From NCBI RefSeq assembly GCF_020731415.2, contig NZ_CP088275.1, positions 310,001 through 374,000 on the forward strand: DNA of 64,000 nt, read 5' to 3'. The DNA comes from Phyllobacterium sp. T1293 (GTDB lineage Bacteria > Pseudomonadota > Alphaproteobacteria > Rhizobiales > Rhizobiaceae). Position numbers and translations under genes: made by a program. How positions within the stretch are numbered: the stretch's first letter is position 1; each line of letters opens with the position of its first letter. The notes under the pieces were generated by a model, which saw nothing but the letters and a program-made list of their open reading frames with translations, did no database searches and was not told the origin of the DNA. Shown in pieces: positions 18,003 to 26,877 of the stretch.

Positions 18003-18704
18003 ATGCGTAGATTTCTCAGCCTGCTGACAGCATTTGTTTTTGTTGGCCTAACCGCTGCCTATGCTGGCGACGCAAAGCCTTTCACCGATAACAAGGAGAT
18101 TGATCTCCTGACGATTTTGCCACCGCCGCCTGCCAATGACTCTCCACAGACCAAGGCAGAATTGGGAGAGATTCTGGCGTTACAGGTAACACGGACACCG
18201 GAAATGGTTGCGCGCGCGCAAGCCGATGCGGAAGAAAATGTCTGGCGTTTCGCAGATGTGATGGGCCCGGATTTCAACAAGGACAAATTGCCGAAACTGG
18301 CAGCGTTCTTCGATCGCATCGTTGAGACCGAAGGCGCGGTGGTTGATCCGGCAAAGGATGTGTTCAAGCGCCCTCGCCCGCATCAGTTGAGCGACCTTGT
18401 CAAACCGGCGGTAAAACCCTCCAACTCGGGTGCATGGCCATCCGGTCACACGACGCTTGGCACTCTGATGGGCATTGAATTGTCCAACATGGTTCCCGAG
18501 AAGAAGGCCGAGATCATGGCCCGTGCCTGGGAATATGGTAACAACCGGATCGTTGGTGGCATACACTATCGCTCTGATGTGGAGATGGGCCGAATCTCTG
18601 GCAGCGTCATTGCCGCTACGATCATGAAGCATGATGACTTCAAGGCTGAGTACGAATCTGCAAAAGCCGAACTGCGTGCAGCCTTGGGTCTTGGCGGCGC
18701 TTGA
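18003..18704 (+). CDS. Periplasmic PAP2-family class A acid phosphatase
   Basis: 233 residues from the ATG at 18003 (GAGGA site upstream), with a Sec signal peptide ending in TAAYAGD. The three-part phosphatase signature is complete: K-x6-RP as KDVFKRPRP, the PSGH block as WPSGHTTLG, and the final R-x5-H-x3-D block as NRIVGGIHYRSDVE. It should release phosphate from organic phosphomonoesters in the periplasm. It is followed by a strong hairpin, so it is probably monocistronic. Confidence 0.9.
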   Translation: MRRFLSLLTAFVFVGLTAAYAGDAKPFTDNKEIDLLTILPPPPANDSPQTKAELGEILALQVTRTPEMVARAQADAEENVWRFADVMGPDFNKDKLPKLAAFFDRIVETEGAVVDPAKDVFKRPRPHQLSDLVKPAVKPSNSGAWPSGHTTLGTLMGIELSNMVPEKKAEIMARAWEYGNNRIVGGIHYRSDVEMGRISGSVIAATIMKHDDFKAEYESAKAELRAALGLGGA

Positions 18705-18733
18705 TGATAATCGCCATAAACCTATAAAATAGG

Positions 18734-18763
18734 CCCGTCACGCCGTATCAGATGCGTGACGGG
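18734..18763 (+). terminator. Hairpin after the acid phosphatase gene
   Basis: A perfect 10-bp stem, CCCGTCACGC (18734-18743) with GCGTGACGGG (18754-18763), and a 10-base loop, 30 bases past the phosphatase stop. The T-tract is weak. The rest of the gap to 18977 holds only a doubtful 25-codon frame from 18898. Confidence 0.6.
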
Positions 18764-18977
18764 TGCCTGTTCATCTGGATAACAAGTACGACTTTTGTCG
18801 TAGATGCCGGGCTGACCTTCGCCCGATGCGCGACGTTTCAAATGGGCCTACTTTCCAGCCATACGCTTCGATAGCGTGTGATGATGGAAAGAAGAACATG
18901 TCCAAACTGAACCCGATATTGCCTGAGCCGCACGTCAAGCAAGATGCCCTTTACCTCATATTGGTGGTTGGGTGATC

Positions 18978-19316
18978 ATGCGCTATCAGATTCCGCTGCT
19001 CTCCATTGAGTATATTGCCTTGTCGCTTTTGCTCGGGCTTGTACTCATTCCTATCCTATCACCTTCATTCTGGAGCATGCTGCGCAACACCGCGCTCGCT
19101 CTGCTGCATTTGACGGGACTGTTCCAAGGCAAGGCGCCTCGCATCGATGAGACACCAAAGCAATCCGAGGCAATGCCTCAACCGATCCGCAGGCCCGGCC
19201 AAGCATCGGGGGCTCACCGCACGATGCCAAAGGCACGATATGAAAGCAAAGCTGGCATTCGTTCTGCCGAGTGGTATGGAACAAGGGCCCGGCCAGCAAG
19301 ACGCCGGCATAAGTAA
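18978..19316 (+). CDS. Small one-helix membrane protein, unknown
   Basis: From the ATG at 18978, 112 residues (a GTG at 18972 is also in frame). It has one hydrophobic helix near the start (IEYIALSLLLGLVLIPIL), then a basic, Arg/Lys-rich tail of about 70 residues. It lies just before the sensor-kinase gene, 18 bases away, so it may belong to that operon. I do not recognise a family. The biased composition means it could be a chance frame. Confidence 0.4.
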   Translation: MRYQIPLLSIEYIALSLLLGLVLIPILSPSFWSMLRNTALALLHLTGLFQGKAPRIDETPKQSEAMPQPIRRPGQASGAHRTMPKARYESKAGIRSAEWYGTRARPARRRHK

Positions 19317-19334
19317 CCGGCAAGGAATGACAAC

Positions 19335-20762
19335 TTGGGATTGCTAAACGCTCTTCGCTTGAGAGGCCTGTTCGTCAAGCTGGTATTGATGTTTGTTATC
19401 GTTGGGTTTTCCGCGCTGTTGCTGGTCAGTATGGTGATGAGCCAGTTTTCCTCCAGCCGCAATGAAAGCAGTATTCGCGACTTCCTCAACGGGCTGGACC
19501 GGCAACAATTGAATGCTCTGGCCACGGGTGTTGATCCACGCGACAGAAATGCTTGCAATGCGCTGGCGAGCAAGATTTTCTGGAACACCGTTCAGGCTGG
19601 CATAAAAGGCGTTTCCGACTTCGGGGTGATGTTTTCCGATTTCTATAGCGGGCGATTGCAGGTCCAGATCGTTGATAGTCAGGGGCTTCTCTGCGCAACG
19701 CTCCCCGAGGCAACTCCGCTTCTGACAAAGGCCATGACTGAGGCGCGGCAATCGCCCCAACCCATCCCAGTTTACCGGGATGACGAAGATTGGGCTATGG
19801 TTACTCCGGTGAGCCTGCCCAATGCAGCCAATACCCAGGCACTCATAGGATTTCATTATTGGTCGCAATGGCAGCTCTACGACGAAATTGCCAGCGCCAC
19901 CGTGTACGACTACATCCGCACGTTCATCCTGATCGGCTCCATGGGCGCGAGTGTTGCCGCTTTATTTGTCTGGCGGCTTTATCGCCGCATCAAACGGGCA
20001 ACCAACGCAGCCGATCAATGGGCCGATGGCGATTTGCGGGCGCGCATCAAAGACGGTTCAAAGGATGAATTCGGCCGGCTGGTCGAGCGCTTCAACAATA
20101 TGGCGGATGCGATATCGAAGAGCTTTGATATGCAGAAAGCACTGGCAATATCGGTAGAGCGCAACCGCATCGCGCGCGATCTGCATGACACCGCCAAGCA
20201 GCGCAGCTTCGTCCTTGGCCTCAAACTCACGGAACTGGAATATGAGGCGCAAGGACACGCACCCTTGCTGCCAACCGTGGAATCTGCCCGGCGCCTTGCC
20301 GATCATCTGCAGCAGGACCTTGAAAACGTTGTTTCAGGCTTCAACCTGCCTGCCATTGCTGATTTTGGCTTATACGAAACATTGTTGCGCAGCGTTGGCG
20401 ATCTGCTATCGGGATCAGGTATTCGATGGTCCATCAATTGGCCGGAAAATGCACGAGATGCATTCGATGCAGCCCCTGAAACTGCGCAGGAATTGCTGAT
20501 GATTACGCATGAGGCCGTTGCCAATGCGCTGCGGCATGCCCAATGTCATGCTATTCGCATCGAGTGCAAACCGGGACCCCGATGGCACTGGAATATCAGC
20601 GACGACGGTCAGGGATTTGATATTGGCAGCGCGCCTTTTGGCATGGGGTTGTCGAACATGCGCTGGCGTGCGAACACATTGCCGGGCGGGATCATAACGA
20701 TCACGTCCCAACCGTCAGGCACATCCGTTGACGTGTCTTTCAAACCACCCGCGGCGATGTAA
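19335..20762 (+). CDS. Membrane sensor histidine kinase, NarL/LiaS-type (HisKA_3)
   Basis: 475 residues from a TTG start at 19335, preceded by AAGGA eight bases upstream. There are two membrane helices (about 14-35 and 195-213) flanking a periplasmic domain of about 160 residues. Then come a HAMP domain (about 215-268), a HisKA_3 dimerisation region with the phospho-acceptor His284 in RIARDLHDTAKQR, and a C-terminal HATPase with N-box EAVANALRHA and G-box DDGQGFD / GMGLSNMR. It is followed two bases later by its response regulator. The signal is unknown; the periplasmic part has no family I recognise. Confidence 0.9.
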   Translation: MGLLNALRLRGLFVKLVLMFVIVGFSALLLVSMVMSQFSSSRNESSIRDFLNGLDRQQLNALATGVDPRDRNACNALASKIFWNTVQAGIKGVSDFGVMFSDFYSGRLQVQIVDSQGLLCATLPEATPLLTKAMTEARQSPQPIPVYRDDEDWAMVTPVSLPNAANTQALIGFHYWSQWQLYDEIASATVYDYIRTFILIGSMGASVAALFVWRLYRRIKRATNAADQWADGDLRARIKDGSKDEFGRLVERFNNMADAISKSFDMQKALAISVERNRIARDLHDTAKQRSFVLGLKLTELEYEAQGHAPLLPTVESARRLADHLQQDLENVVSGFNLPAIADFGLYETLLRSVGDLLSGSGIRWSINWPENARDAFDAAPETAQELLMITHEAVANALRHAQCHAIRIECKPGPRWHWNISDDGQGFDIGSAPFGMGLSNMRWRANTLPGGIITITSQPSGTSVDVSFKPPAAM

Positions 20763-20764
20763 GC

Positions 20765-21406
20765 ATGAGCACAACCATAGTCATAGCCGATGATCACGCC
20801 GTGGTCCGCGAGGGCATTCGTGGCTTGCTGCGAATTGATCCGGGCTTCACCGTTCTGGCTGAGGCGGAGAATGGCGAGACAGCCATATTGATGGTACGGG
20901 AGCATCGGCCTGACGTCCTGTTGCTCGATCTCATGATGCCGGGAATGGGTGACACTGCCGAAGCCATGATTGGGATCATTCGCAAGGCGAGCCCCGATAC
21001 CCACATCATGATATTGACATCAAGCGATGATGACCGGCTCGCCTTCAAGGCCATCGAAGCCGGTGCCCATTCCTTTCTGCTCAAGTCCATGCGTGGTGAA
21101 CATTTGCTCAATGCCATTCACGCGGCTGGTAAGGGCACACCAACACTCCATCCCTTGGTGGCCCAGCGTCTTCTGCATTCCATTCGCAATCCTCAGACAA
21201 GCCAGTTTGAAGACCTGACCGTGCGCGAGCTTGAAGTCTTGCGATGCCTTGCAGAAGGCGGCAGCAATGCGAAGATTTCAGCACAGCTCAATATTACCGA
21301 AAAGACGGTGAAGGCTCACCTTGGAAGCATCATGTCAAAGCTGGATTTGACCGACCGCACCCAGGCGGTTGCCCTTGCCTGGCGCGCAGGCCTGATGAAG
21401 CAATAA
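20765..21406 (+). CDS. LuxR/NarL-family response regulator
   Basis: 213 residues. The receiver domain has D9/D10 in the acidic pocket, the phospho-acceptor D55 in VLLLDLMMPG, and the conserved Lys in LLKSMRG. The C-terminal LuxR helix-turn-helix covers about residues 147-205 (LTVRELEVLRCLAEGGSNAKI, then TEKTVKAHL). It is the cognate partner of the kinase just upstream. No target can be named from the sequence. Confidence 0.93.
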   Translation: MSTTIVIADDHAVVREGIRGLLRIDPGFTVLAEAENGETAILMVREHRPDVLLLDLMMPGMGDTAEAMIGIIRKASPDTHIMILTSSDDDRLAFKAIEAGAHSFLLKSMRGEHLLNAIHAAGKGTPTLHPLVAQRLLHSIRNPQTSQFEDLTVRELEVLRCLAEGGSNAKISAQLNITEKTVKAHLGSIMSKLDLTDRTQAVALAWRAGLMKQ

Positions 21407-21427
21407 CCTGGCTCGCTGGCCTTCAGA

Positions 21428-21466
21428 CTGTCCCAGTTTGATCGATCAAGCTGTCCCAGTTTGATC
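21428..21466. repeat. 16-bp perfect direct repeat between the response regulator and antiporter genes
   Basis: CTGTCCCAGTTTGATC occurs at 21428-21443 and again at 21451-21466, a 23-base period. The second copy encodes the last residues of the antiporter and its stop. The spacer joins with the repeat ends to form the palindrome TTGATCGATCAA. It looks like a slippage duplication. Confidence 0.8.
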
Positions 21467-23191
21467 CGGATTGCGGCGCAAAGTGTTCATTTCAGCCCTT
21501 TCACGCGCCATATTGCTGACGGCCGTGCGTAATGCCGGATGCCGCGACATGAACATGTTGAAGTCACGGCGATCAAGCACCAGAAATTCGCAGAAATCGA
21601 TGGCGACAACATCTGCCGTGCGGCGCCCGCCGCTGAGGAGTGCCATCTCGCCAAAAAATGCTCCGGGCTCCAAGCGCACGGGGTCGCTGTCAAGCTGGAC
21701 CTCCACCGCTCCGGACGCAATAAAGTACATCCCGTCGCCTCTGTCGCCGATGCGGATGATACGCTCACCCGGCGATGCCGATTTGGGTTTGAACAGCAGC
21801 AGGAGTTCTTCCTGTGAATGTTCATCCACTTGCGCGAACAACGGGAAAGTATCGATCAGCTGCTGCATCTTGAGTTGATGCTGCCTGTTTCTTTCATCGC
21901 TCAATGCCCTGATATCACCGAGTTCGCGAGCAAGGACGTCATGCCTTTTTTTGCCGTAACTGGCAAAGAATGACGGCCATTTGTAGTGGAAGCCTTTCTC
22001 CAAAACCTCGGCGCCCCAAAACACAAGCGGATTGATCGTGATCGAGAGGATTGCTCCGGCCAGAATAATATCCTGACCTTCTCGCGGCAGAAGCCCCAGC
22101 GTGACACCGAGACCAGCCAGAATGAACGAGAATTCCCCGATCTGCGCGAGGCTGGCTGCCACGGTCAGTCCCATCCCGACCGGGAAGCGAAGCAAAAGCA
22201 CGATGCAAAACGCGATCAGCGATTTACCAAAGATGATGAGCGCGAGCGCAGCTATCACAGCCATAGGCTCCCGCAGGAGAATGGACGGATCAAACAGCAT
22301 TCCAACTGAAATAAAGAAGAGGACCGAGAATGCATTTTGTAGAGGTAGCGAATCTGCGGCGGCCCTGTGACTGAGGTTCGACTCACTCATGACGACACCG
22401 GCAAAAAAAGCCCCCAGCGCGAATGAGACGCCGAAAATCTCTGTCGCCCCGAACGCGATGCCAAGCGCGATAGCAAGAACGGAGAGAGTGAACAGCTCTT
22501 GCGAGCCCGTGCGGGCGACCAGAGTAAGCAACCAGGGAACCACTTTCGGCCCAAGGAAGATCGCCATGACCGCGAAAGCTCCGACCTTCAGCAAGGTTAT
22601 GGCAATTGTCAGCACGAGTGGCATTCCACCCGCAGCACCTGCCGCCGCGCCCGTTCCCTGTGCTCCGAGAATCTGCGCCAAAGCCGGTAGGAGTACCAAG
22701 GCAAGCACCATCGCCAAATCCTCGACGATAAGCCAACCAACCGCTACACGGCCGTTCGCGGAATTGACCAGATTGCGCTCTTCAAGTGCTTTCAGCAAAA
22801 CAACGGTACTGGCCACGGAGAGACTGAGGCCAAAAACCAGACCGGCGCCAATTCCCCACCCCCATAGTTCACTCAAGCCAACACCAAGCAGTGTAGCGAG
22901 CACGATCTGGGCAATGGCACCGGGAACCGCAACGCCGCGAACGGCCAGCAACTCCTTGGCCGAGAAATGCAATCCGACCCCGAACATCAGGAGAATGACG
23001 CCCATTTCCGCAAGCTGTGATGCTAAAGCGCCATCCGCAATGAAACCCGGCGTAAACGGTCCCATCAGAATTCCGGCAACCAGATATCCAACCAGCGGAG
23101 GCAGGCGCAGACGATCCGCGAGATATCCAAACACGGCTGCAAAAACAAAACTGACTGCCACCGTGGCAATTAAAGAAACTTCGTGATGCAC
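21446..23191 (-). CDS. CPA2-type K+(Na+)/H+ antiporter with C-terminal cyclic-nucleotide-binding domain
   Basis: 581 residues from a GTG at 23191. The open frame runs 124 codons further, but that extension is polar and Cys/Arg-rich, while the conserved protein begins VHHEVSLIATVAVSFVFAA. About 12 membrane helices form the Na_H_Exchanger domain (about 5-385; GYLVAGILMGPFTPGF and VGLHFSAKELL are typical of KefB/C relatives). The last 140 residues form a Crp-like cNMP-binding domain with the phosphate-binding cassette GAFFGEMALLSGGRRTADVV. No TrkA-N domain is present. Cyclic nucleotide probably gates the transport, making it one of two cNMP-binding proteins in this window. Confidence 0.88.
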   Translation of the reverse strand: MHHEVSLIATVAVSFVFAAVFGYLADRLRLPPLVGYLVAGILMGPFTPGFIADGALASQLAEMGVILLMFGVGLHFSAKELLAVRGVAVPGAIAQIVLATLLGVGLSELWGWGIGAGLVFGLSLSVASTVVLLKALEERNLVNSANGRVAVGWLIVEDLAMVLALVLLPALAQILGAQGTGAAAGAAGGMPLVLTIAITLLKVGAFAVMAIFLGPKVVPWLLTLVARTGSQELFTLSVLAIALGIAFGATEIFGVSFALGAFFAGVVMSESNLSHRAAADSLPLQNAFSVLFFISVGMLFDPSILLREPMAVIAALALIIFGKSLIAFCIVLLLRFPVGMGLTVAASLAQIGEFSFILAGLGVTLGLLPREGQDIILAGAILSITINPLVFWGAEVLEKGFHYKWPSFFASYGKKRHDVLARELGDIRALSDERNRQHQLKMQQLIDTFPLFAQVDEHSQEELLLLFKPKSASPGERIIRIGDRGDGMYFIASGAVEVQLDSDPVRLEPGAFFGEMALLSGGRRTADVVAIDFCEFLVLDRRDFNMFMSRHPALRTAVSNMARERAEMNTLRRNPDQTGTA

Positions 23192-23374
23192 GTCCGCCCT
23201 TTTGTTCTTTTTGATGATTTCCCACTCAGGCCAGCGCGGCTGGCCCGACTTCAACCCATACAAGTTAGATTGCACGGAACAAAGCCCAAAATCACATCGG
23301 GCGAGATGAGTTCGTTTCAATTTGTCCATTGAACATTGCCGGGTAACGTCCGCGCAATCTCCTTTCACTAGGCC

Positions 23375-24427
23375 ATGACAGCGCCAGATTTGCGCAATCG
23401 CGAATCCATGAATGAACTGGAGCCGGACCATTCCATGCCGGAATCTCACATGCCCAAGACTGGACTCGCTGCATCGGCTTTTGTGCAGAATGCAAGAGCC
23501 CAGGAAAACACCGTTCGCGCACATTTCAACGATGATCGTTACTCCCAATCCATTACGCGCCAAGCGTTAAGTCTGGGTGCCCGCATTACTCTTAAACGAT
23601 CAACGGTTTTCTGCCTGCGCTTTGCCTGCCATCCCATTCTTGCCATTCGATGGCTCTCATTCCTGAGCATTTATGCCAACCATTTATCATTGGGTCGCCC
23701 GAATGATGATTTGCTGAGAAAATCCGTCGGTACATTCCTCGTCCATCGCGCCTCCAACCGTGCCCGCCTGCATTTGCTGATGGATCATTTCCGGCTTTCG
23801 AGACGATTGCTTCACGTCAATGACTTGCGAACTCTTTGGAGCGGTGAGACCGTCGATGGTGGAATGGTTGAAGGCCGTCATGAACGATACAGGGTGAGAC
23901 TAAGGCTTGCCGACCATTGCGGCGGGCGTCACGAAGGCGTCTTTGCTGCTCAATTGCTGCGCGAAAGGGACAATCATGCGCTATGGACCGCAAGTTTCAT
24001 TTTTGCGGATCACAATCACTCCGGCCCAACTATCGTCATTGGCGGAATGCAAGGCCCCAAAGGGGAGACGGCAAAGCAATCCCTGATAACCGCCACCCGA
24101 TGTTTGAATGGATTACGCCCAAAGGACGCTATTCTGCTGGTGCTTCAGGGGATGGCCGCAAAGAGCAAAATATCCGAAATAATGGCTGTGTCGAACATCA
24201 AACATGCCATTAATCAGCGGCGGCGAAAAAGACGGCGGATGATGCTCGCCAATCTGGACGCATACTGGCTGGAGCGCGGCGGCAGCCCATGCGAGCCCTT
24301 CGGTTTCAGCTTACCGGTGCTCAGTACATTCTCTGCCGAAGGTGCCAAAAGAAGGGAGAAATCCAAGCAGGATTTTTGGGAGGTTGGCAACAGGCTGGCC
24401 AAGTACCACGATATCTCAGAGCTATGA
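23375..24427 (+). CDS. DUF535 (VirK/YbjX family) protein
   Basis: 350 residues from the first ATG; in-frame ATGs at 23408 and 23435 are alternatives. The C-terminal half matches the DUF535 core: TIVIGGMQGPKG, then ATRCLNGLRPKDAILLVL, and a basic stretch NQRRRKRRRMMLANLDAYW. VirK and YbjX were linked to virulence and membrane stress, but their biochemical role is unknown. It is divergent from the antiporter and ends at a strong terminator hairpin. The first 40 residues are probably not conserved. Confidence 0.8.
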   Translation: MTAPDLRNRESMNELEPDHSMPESHMPKTGLAASAFVQNARAQENTVRAHFNDDRYSQSITRQALSLGARITLKRSTVFCLRFACHPILAIRWLSFLSIYANHLSLGRPNDDLLRKSVGTFLVHRASNRARLHLLMDHFRLSRRLLHVNDLRTLWSGETVDGGMVEGRHERYRVRLRLADHCGGRHEGVFAAQLLRERDNHALWTASFIFADHNHSGPTIVIGGMQGPKGETAKQSLITATRCLNGLRPKDAILLVLQGMAAKSKISEIMAVSNIKHAINQRRRKRRRMMLANLDAYWLERGGSPCEPFGFSLPVLSTFSAEGAKRREKSKQDFWEVGNRLAKYHDISEL

Positions 24428-24447
24428 GAGCGGTACACAGTTTTGAT

Positions 24448-24478
24448 ATGGAAAGCCGGGAACGCTCCGGCTTTCCAT
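24448..24478. terminator. Hairpin terminator, possibly bidirectional
   Basis: A perfect 12-bp stem, ATGGAAAGCCGG (24448-24459) with CCGGCTTTCCAT (24467-24478), and a 7-base loop, between the convergent DUF535 (stop 24427) and DUF1097 (stop 24497) genes. A T-rich stretch follows on the plus strand. Confidence 0.8.
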
Positions 24479-24496
24479 CCTTCTGTCTGATGAACG

Positions 24497-24997
24497 TTAT
24501 CGGCGCATGATCTTCGTTTGCCATGAGTGGGCGAGCCATGCGGCAAAAGAACCAAGTCCGCTGACCGCAGCCAGTTCGGAGAAGACGAGAACACCGGGTT
24601 CAAGGTGCGCTGCAAAGAACGTAATCAGCCCGAGGAAATAGCTCGGCACATTGTTCAGATGCGGAACGGCGCGCAGCGACACCACTATGATGGCAACCAC
24701 AAAGACCACGAGACCGAATGCAAATGGCCCGATCAGCGGCACCAATTGGCCTACTGCCAGCGCAGCGCCCATGCCGAATGCCACGCCGATGGCGAGGCAC
24801 AGATAGCTGAATAGCGCTTCTTTCGCCGAGTGCCCCCGGGTGAAGAATGCGACCCAGCCCATAAACATTGCCCAGACAGGCCAACCGACGCTGGCGGCAG
24901 TGGTGGCGGCTATGGCGGCTGTAATGGCAGCAGCCAGAGTGAGAATATTGAACTGCATGGAGGTAGGCGCCAGTATGGCTTTTGGTTGCGAAGTCAT
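24497..24997 (-). CDS. DUF1097 family membrane protein
   Basis: 166 residues from the ATG at 24997, with AGGAG at a good distance upstream; longer starts to 25033 lack support. Four or five hydrophobic segments cover most of the chain, including SVGWPVWAMFMGWVAFFTRG, the typical start of DUF1097 proteins. Function is unknown; members are small inner-membrane proteins, and YcdZ of E. coli is one. It lies 71 bases after an SDR gene on the same strand and may share its transcript. Confidence 0.8.
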   Translation of the reverse strand: MTSQPKAILAPTSMQFNILTLAAAITAAIAATTAASVGWPVWAMFMGWVAFFTRGHSAKEALFSYLCLAIGVAFGMGAALAVGQLVPLIGPFAFGLVVFVVAIIVVSLRAVPHLNNVPSYFLGLITFFAAHLEPGVLVFSELAAVSGLGSFAAWLAHSWQTKIMRR

Positions 24998-25068
24998 GAT
25001 GTTCTCCTTTGGAGGTTGCCGGCTGACAGCCAACCCTTTGAGGGCTGGCCGATAGCGGTGAATTGGAT

Positions 25069-25974
25069 TTACGTGTTGGTATTTGCTGACTTCAGCAGGT
25101 CTTCAAGACCGATGCGACGGAACAATTCGGCCCGGACACGATCAGCGACGCCGTTGACGATCTCGGCTCCGTCCTGCGATGGATCAATATGGGTGCGGAA
25201 TGGGCGCGTTCCGAAGGGCATGCCGATCACATCGACAATCGCCGTTGCAACGGCACCGGCATCCGCATCGACGGGTTCCAGAGCAGCGAGGCCTTTTAGT
25301 GCCATGTCAGGAACACCGGCATAGGGACCTTCATTGTATTCCGCAGCGCGCCCCTTGTCGGCGGGCGAACCCGAATGGGCAAAATGGTTGGTGCCCTTTG
25401 TAAAAGCGCCCGGGACGATAATCGCCGTCTCAATGCCCCAGCGGGTGAGTTCCGCCGCATAGGATACGGCGAGGGAATCCATCGCTGCCTTGGCGGCGAA
25501 ATAGGGCGACAGATATGGCGGTGTGCCGCCGCGGGTACTTGATGAGGAGACCCAGATAACAAGTCCCTTCCCCTGCTTGCGCAGATAGGGCAGCGCGGCA
25601 CGATTGACGCGCTGTGTGGACAGCACATTGATGTCGTAAAGTTCGGCGAACTGTTCCGGCGTAAATGCCTCGGCGGGACCAAAGGACATATGACCTGCAT
25701 TGTGCATGATCACATCGAGACGACCCGCTTCGGCAATGATTTTGGCTATGCCTGCTTCCACAGAAGCATCGGAAGCGACGTCCAGTTCGACCGAGCGCAG
25801 ATCAACGCCATGTTCTGCGGCAAAGGCAGCTGCGTCTGCAACCTGCGGCGCATTTCGCCCCTCCGTCGCGCGCATTCCGGCATAAACCGTGTGGCCTGCC
25901 TGCGCCAAAGCACGGGCTGTAAGAGCGCCAAAACCACTGGAAGCGCCAGTAACAACAATAACTTGCCTGCTCAT
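25069..25974 (-). CDS. Short-chain dehydrogenase/reductase (SDR)
   Basis: 301 residues, an NAD(P)-dependent oxidoreductase. The cofactor motif TGASSGFG is near residue 9-16, NAG (HNAGHMSFG) near 90, and the catalytic Ser-Tyr-Lys set appears as SSSS..., YLSPYFAAKAAMD (Y and K four apart). It is somewhat longer than classical SDRs. It is downstream of a second SDR on the same strand with a 49-base gap, and both are divergent from a LysR regulator. The substrate is unknown. Confidence 0.87.
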   Translation of the reverse strand: MSRQVIVVTGASSGFGALTARALAQAGHTVYAGMRATEGRNAPQVADAAAFAAEHGVDLRSVELDVASDASVEAGIAKIIAEAGRLDVIMHNAGHMSFGPAEAFTPEQFAELYDINVLSTQRVNRAALPYLRKQGKGLVIWVSSSSTRGGTPPYLSPYFAAKAAMDSLAVSYAAELTRWGIETAIIVPGAFTKGTNHFAHSGSPADKGRAAEYNEGPYAGVPDMALKGLAALEPVDADAGAVATAIVDVIGMPFGTRPFRTHIDPSQDGAEIVNGVADRVRAELFRRIGLEDLLKSANTNT

Positions 25975-26023
25975 GATGATATTCCTTCTGAATTTCTTGA
26001 TGTTGTTTGTGAGAAAAGCTCAA

Positions 26024-26764
26024 TCAGGCAACGCCGCCATTGGCGCGGACGATCTGGCCATTGATCCAGCCGGCGTCGGGGCCGACGAGGAAGGCAACAG
26101 CGCGTGCGATATCGTCAGGCTGGCCCAGGCGCTCGAGTGGCGGCATCTTGGCAAACTGGGCGACAAGCTCATCACTCTTGCCCGTGAGGAACAGCTCCGT
26201 TGCAACAGGACCGGGAGCCACCGCATTGACGGTGATATTGCGACCGCGCAATTCCTTGGCGAATACATGGGTGAAGGCTTCGACCGCAGCCTTGGTGCCG
26301 TTATAAACCGCGTAACCCGGCATGTTCAGCGCAAGGGTCGTGCTGGAGAAATTGACGATCCGGCCACCATCCCTCAGGCGTTTCGCTGCTTCACGCAGCG
26401 TGTTGAATGTGCCTTTGACGTTGATAGAAAAATGGCGGTCAAATTCGGCGTCACTGGTTTCGGCCAATGGGATCGCCTTCAGGATACCGGCATTGTTGAC
26501 GAGAACATCCACGCCGCCAAAAGCAGCTTCTGCCGCATCAAACATTCGGGCAACGGCCTCTGCATCGCTCACATCTGCCTTGGCAGTCAAAGCAATGCCG
26601 CCATTGTCTTCGATCTGACGCGCCAATGCCTCAGCTGGTACAGCATCGCCCGAATAGTTGATGACGACTGTGAAACCGTCGGAGCCGAGGCGCTGTGCAA
26701 TGGCAGCACCGATACCGCGCGATGCACCAGTCACGATTGCGATCTTTTTTTGTGGTTGTGTCAT
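26024..26764 (-). CDS. SDR family oxidoreductase, 3-oxoacyl-ACP-reductase-like
   Basis: 246 residues, a classical SDR. The cofactor motif TGASRGIGAAIAQRL, NNAG near residue 92, the catalytic Ser in FSST, and the YNGTKAAVE active-site motif (Y-x3-K) are all visible. The C-terminus (DAGWINGQIVRANGGVA) is the standard end of FabG-like enzymes. It is first of two SDR genes and divergent from the LysR regulator at 26878, which probably controls it. Confidence 0.88.
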   Translation of the reverse strand: MTQPQKKIAIVTGASRGIGAAIAQRLGSDGFTVVINYSGDAVPAEALARQIEDNGGIALTAKADVSDAEAVARMFDAAEAAFGGVDVLVNNAGILKAIPLAETSDAEFDRHFSINVKGTFNTLREAAKRLRDGGRIVNFSSTTLALNMPGYAVYNGTKAAVEAFTHVFAKELRGRNITVNAVAPGPVATELFLTGKSDELVAQFAKMPPLERLGQPDDIARAVAFLVGPDAGWINGQIVRANGGVA

Positions 26765-26877
26765 GGTCTTTCTCCTTCATGTTCGCGCCGCAGCGCTGTT
26801 GATGAAGGCACCATGCACTATTTGTATTTCCGGATAATCATGCGATAGTTGGCATCACTATTCGGGATATAAGAATA

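Noticed and set aside
22389..23186. Plus-strand open frame of 265 codons opposite the antiporter
   Set aside because: Pro/Ser/Thr-rich antisense of a membrane protein; the antiporter is well supported on the minus strand.
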